DNA of 7,514 nucleotides. Source: Clostridiales bacterium (lineage in GTDB: Bacteria > Bacillota > Clostridia > Oscillospirales > CAG-272). The position numbers and the translations under genes are program-made. The stretch is from the NCBI GenBank assembly GCA_012511425.1, contig JAAZGC010000353.1:1-7514 (forward strand), read 5' to 3'. A model generated the notes under the pieces. It searched no databases. It was not told where the DNA came from and was given only the letters and a program-made list of their open reading frames with translations. Positions 6,447 through 7,514 of this stretch are shown one piece after another; the first letter of the stretch is position 1; every line of letters begins with the position of its first letter.

Positions 6447-6498
6447 AAGAACGCTAATTTTGATACACTGGCTATCAACATTAGCGTTCTTGTTTTAT
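6447..6498 (+). terminator. Strong Rho-independent terminator of smpB-ssrA
   Basis: The 12-bp perfect stem AAGAACGCTAAT (6447-6458) with ATTAGCGTTCTT (6480-6491) is extended, past one mismatch, by TTGATA/TATCAA (6460-6465 with 6473-6478) around the 7-nt loop CACTGGC. GTTTTAT follows the stem. It begins 3 nt after the tmRNA CCA end, so primary transcripts need only a short 3' trim. Confidence 0.92.
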
Positions 6499-6638
6499 GC
6501 CCAAAAATGGCTTGAAATAAGGCTTCTTCGCACCTTCCCATAAAAATGGCAACATCGCGCAGGTCCATTGAAACAAGAAATACACACTTTCTCCGAGAAA
6601 TTTTGCCTTAAACCGATACCCTCGCTAACGATTTATAG

Positions 6639-6690
6639 AGGGGTGTGCAAAATATCGGAGGGGTGTGCATTTTTTCGTAAGGGGTGTGCA
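6639..6690 (+). repeat. Three exact 11-bp direct repeats AGGGGTGTGCA, 20-21 bp apart
   Basis: Copies start at 6639, 6659 and 6680. The spacers between them are unrelated and AT-rich (AAATATCGG and TTTTTTCGTA). A partial inverted copy, TGCACACCA, lies at 6758-6766. The 20- and 21-bp periods place all copies on one face of the helix, as for iterons or cooperative regulator sites. Because one interval is 20 bp and the other 21, no single reading frame is kept across all copies, so the conservation is at DNA level. Confidence 0.85.
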
Positions 6691-6727
6691 TCTTCACAAA
6701 TTGTTGGGTGAAAAACATATGTCTGAT

Positions 6728-6791
6728 ACTTGGATGGTGGTGCCGTTTTTGATAAAATGCACACCATTGATTTAAGTCATTGCATCCAAGT
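6728..6791. repeat. Inverted repeat with nested hairpin
   Basis: ACTTGGATG (6728-6736) and CATCCAAGT (6783-6791) are perfect 9-bp inverted arms 46 bp apart. Inside, TGGTGgTGC (6735-6743) can pair with GCACACCA (6759-6766) if one G is bulged; this inner right arm contains the inverted partial copy of the 11-bp repeat. No U-run follows on either strand, so it is unlikely to be a terminator. Confidence 0.55.
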
Positions 6792-6811
6792 CTCTGCGGG
6801 TTGTTTCTTTG

Positions 6812-6837
6812 CGCGAACCTGTTTTTATAGGTCCGCG
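6812..6837. repeat. Short imperfect palindrome CGCGaACCT / AGGTcCGCG
   Basis: CGCG-A-ACCT (6812-6820) faces AGGT-C-CGCG (6829-6837) across an 8-bp AT-rich centre, with one mismatch. It lies 40 bp beyond the stop of the minus-strand ABC permease gene. There is no U-rich tail, so it may be an mRNA-stabilising hairpin or a protein site rather than a terminator. Confidence 0.45.
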
Positions 6838-6863
6838 GCATCACGTAGAATCTCAAGTGCTCT

Positions 6864-6873
6864 CACCATATAA
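6864..6873 (+). repeat. Second copy of the tmRNA 3'-end sequence CACCATATAA
   Basis: CACCATATAA here equals 6439-6448, which spans the tmRNA CCA end and the bases just beyond it. With one inserted T the match extends to CTC(T)CACCATATAA, 13 matching positions. The copy stands 3 bp before the end of the ABC permease gene. It could be a remnant attachment site, but it is short. Confidence 0.35.
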
Positions 6874-6876
6874 ACT

Positions 6877-7514
6877 CTACGCCTTATCACCGCTCATTTT
6901 ACGGTGAAAAACAATAATCGCAAGTATAAAAATAACAATCGTATAACCCAATACAATTATCAAATGCGGCAGTATTTCAATAAAGTTGCCGCTCAAGGTT
7001 GCTTTGATTGCTTGAACGCTATGATAAAACGGTAGAATATCAGCCGCTTTTTTGAAAGCGCCGCCTATTAAGTCAATTGGGATAAATACCCCGGACAACC
7101 ATCCTGCAACATTCGTAAGCAATGCGCCGCAAATACCGCCTACTGCCTTATCGTTCAGTAAACTCCCGAATAATAAACCGAACCCCACAAACAAAAGCGA
7201 GGTCAGCATTGTCACAAGGATGGCAAATAGGAGATTGACGGTAAGTTCAAGCCCCACAACACAGGAGGCTAATAAAGTTATTGCCGCTTGCACCAAAGAC
7301 ATAACGAACATTGGTAAAGTATAACCTAATATAAAATCAAAAGATGTCATAGGTGAGGCGAACAAGCGCATTAAGAAAGACGAAGTGCGATCCTTGGATA
7401 CCAGCATACCTGTAAACAATGCCATGAATGCAGTTCCGAACATTGCTAAACCGGGTGCGAGATTTTCAATCGAAAACATCGGATTGTTCGCTTCGGGAGG
7501 AATACTTGCGTTGA
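6877..7514 (-). CDS. ABC-2 type transporter permease subunit, C-terminal part (5' end outside window)
   Basis: The minus-strand frame is open from the window edge to the TAG at 6879-6877, giving about 211 visible residues. An internal Met (codon at 7479) is preceded by in-frame codons NASIPPEANNP, so it is probably not the start and the first membrane helix lies beyond the edge. Numbering from that Met, hydrophobic segments are near 8-27, 52-76, 83-107, 113-134 and 172-192. NLAPGLAMFG (6-15) followed by SKDRTSSFLMRLFASPMTSF (28-47) is the typical ABC-2 permease pattern, seen elsewhere as LAPG then RE-GT-ERLLATP; that loop contacts the ATPase. GWLSGVFIPID (126-136) and LPFYHSVQAIKA (149-160) also fit ABC-2 exporters. 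It works with an ATPase subunit presumably encoded upstream, outside the window, exporting a drug, peptide, lipid or polysaccharide that cannot be named here. Confidence 0.88.
   Translation of the reverse strand, partial: NASIPPEANNPMFSIENLAPGLAMFGTAFMALFTGMLVSKDRTSSFLMRLFASPMTSFDFILGYTLPMFVMSLVQAAITLLASCVVGLELTVNLLFAILVTMLTSLLFVGFGLLFGSLLNDKAVGGICGALLTNVAGWLSGVFIPIDLIGGAFKKAADILPFYHSVQAIKATLSGNFIEILPHLIIVLGYTIVIFILAIIVFHRKMSGDKA

Larger units (their letters stand above)
6499..6876. other. Non-coding, repeat-bearing stretch downstream of ssrA
   Basis: About 380 bp between the ssrA terminator and the ABC permease stop codon. I found no frame with a ribosome site or recognisable product. It contains a near direct repeat, CCCAAAAATGGC (6500-6511) and CCCATAAAAATGGC (6537-6550), three AGGGGTGTGCA repeats, two inverted repeats, and a second copy of the tmRNA-end sequence CACCATATAA next to the permease gene. 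The content suggests accessory or remnant mobile DNA, but no integrase, transposase or complete terminal repeat is visible. Confidence 0.55.

Noticed and set aside
6308..6568. Minus-strand frame reading GDGNRTRVR across the tmRNA end
   Set aside because: GNRTRVR-type peptides are a well-known artefact of translating the antisense of tRNA or tmRNA T arms. The frame overlaps ssrA and its terminator.
6639..6690. Start of a CRISPR array
   Set aside because: The repeats are only 11 bp with 9-10 bp spacers, far below CRISPR size, and no cas gene is present.
6629..6769. Plus-strand open frame through the triple repeat (GVHFFVRGVHLHKL)
   Set aside because: About 46 codons open between stops, with no start codon before the repeats and no ribosome site; the repeats explain the peptide pattern.
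6608..6856. Minus-strand frame of 82 codons with KMHTP repeats
   Set aside because: It needs a TTG start without a ribosome site, has an atypical His/Lys/Asn/Gln-rich composition, and its apparent peptide repeats come from the DNA repeats, the third of which is out of frame with the others.
6842..6868. tRNA-like 3' end (GAATCTC ... TGCTCTCACCA)
   Set aside because: The last bases look like an acceptor strand plus CCA, but the T loop is not canonical and no matching 5' acceptor, D arm or anticodon arm is found nearby.

Overview
The window looks like a chromosomal segment of a Clostridia-type Firmicute. RNase J, SmpB and tmRNA are of the low-GC Gram-positive kind, the promoters are textbook sigma-A sites, and AT-rich intergenic DNA alternates with genes of moderate GC. 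I cannot place it below class; an uncultured gut-type clostridium is a reasonable guess, no more.

Left part (1-3340): the 3' end of a creatininase-family amidohydrolase gene on the plus strand converges on a minus-strand pair, rnjA (RNase J) followed 4 nt later by a 12-helix MFS transporter. The two units share a hairpin between their ends that can terminate both ways.

Middle (3341-6498): a 386-bp divergent intergenic region separates rnjA from a DUF2079 multi-helix membrane protein gene, which has a consensus extended -10 promoter and a very short leader. The DUF2079 stop codon lies inside the -35 box of a second, perfectly consensus promoter driving smpB and ssrA. These two encode the protein and RNA partners of trans-translation (ribosome rescue). 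The mature tmRNA begins at the base immediately after the smpB stop codon and is followed by a strong terminator. Its predicted resume codon is GAU, giving the tag DNKTELVAA.

Right part (6499-7514): about 380 bp with no convincing gene. It carries three exact 11-bp repeats spaced two helical turns apart, two inverted repeats, and a second copy of the sequence at the tmRNA 3' end. Beyond it is the 3' part of an ABC-2 type export permease on the minus strand, cut by the window edge. This part has an accessory character, and ssrA is a known integration hot spot, but no integrase or complete att pair is visible.

The RNA-quality-control genes are the core of the window: RNase J degrades and processes RNA, and SmpB-tmRNA rescues ribosomes from broken messages. 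The most interesting structural point is the zero-spacing smpB|ssrA junction. Cutting out the tmRNA 5' end there would leave an smpB message ending exactly at its stop codon.
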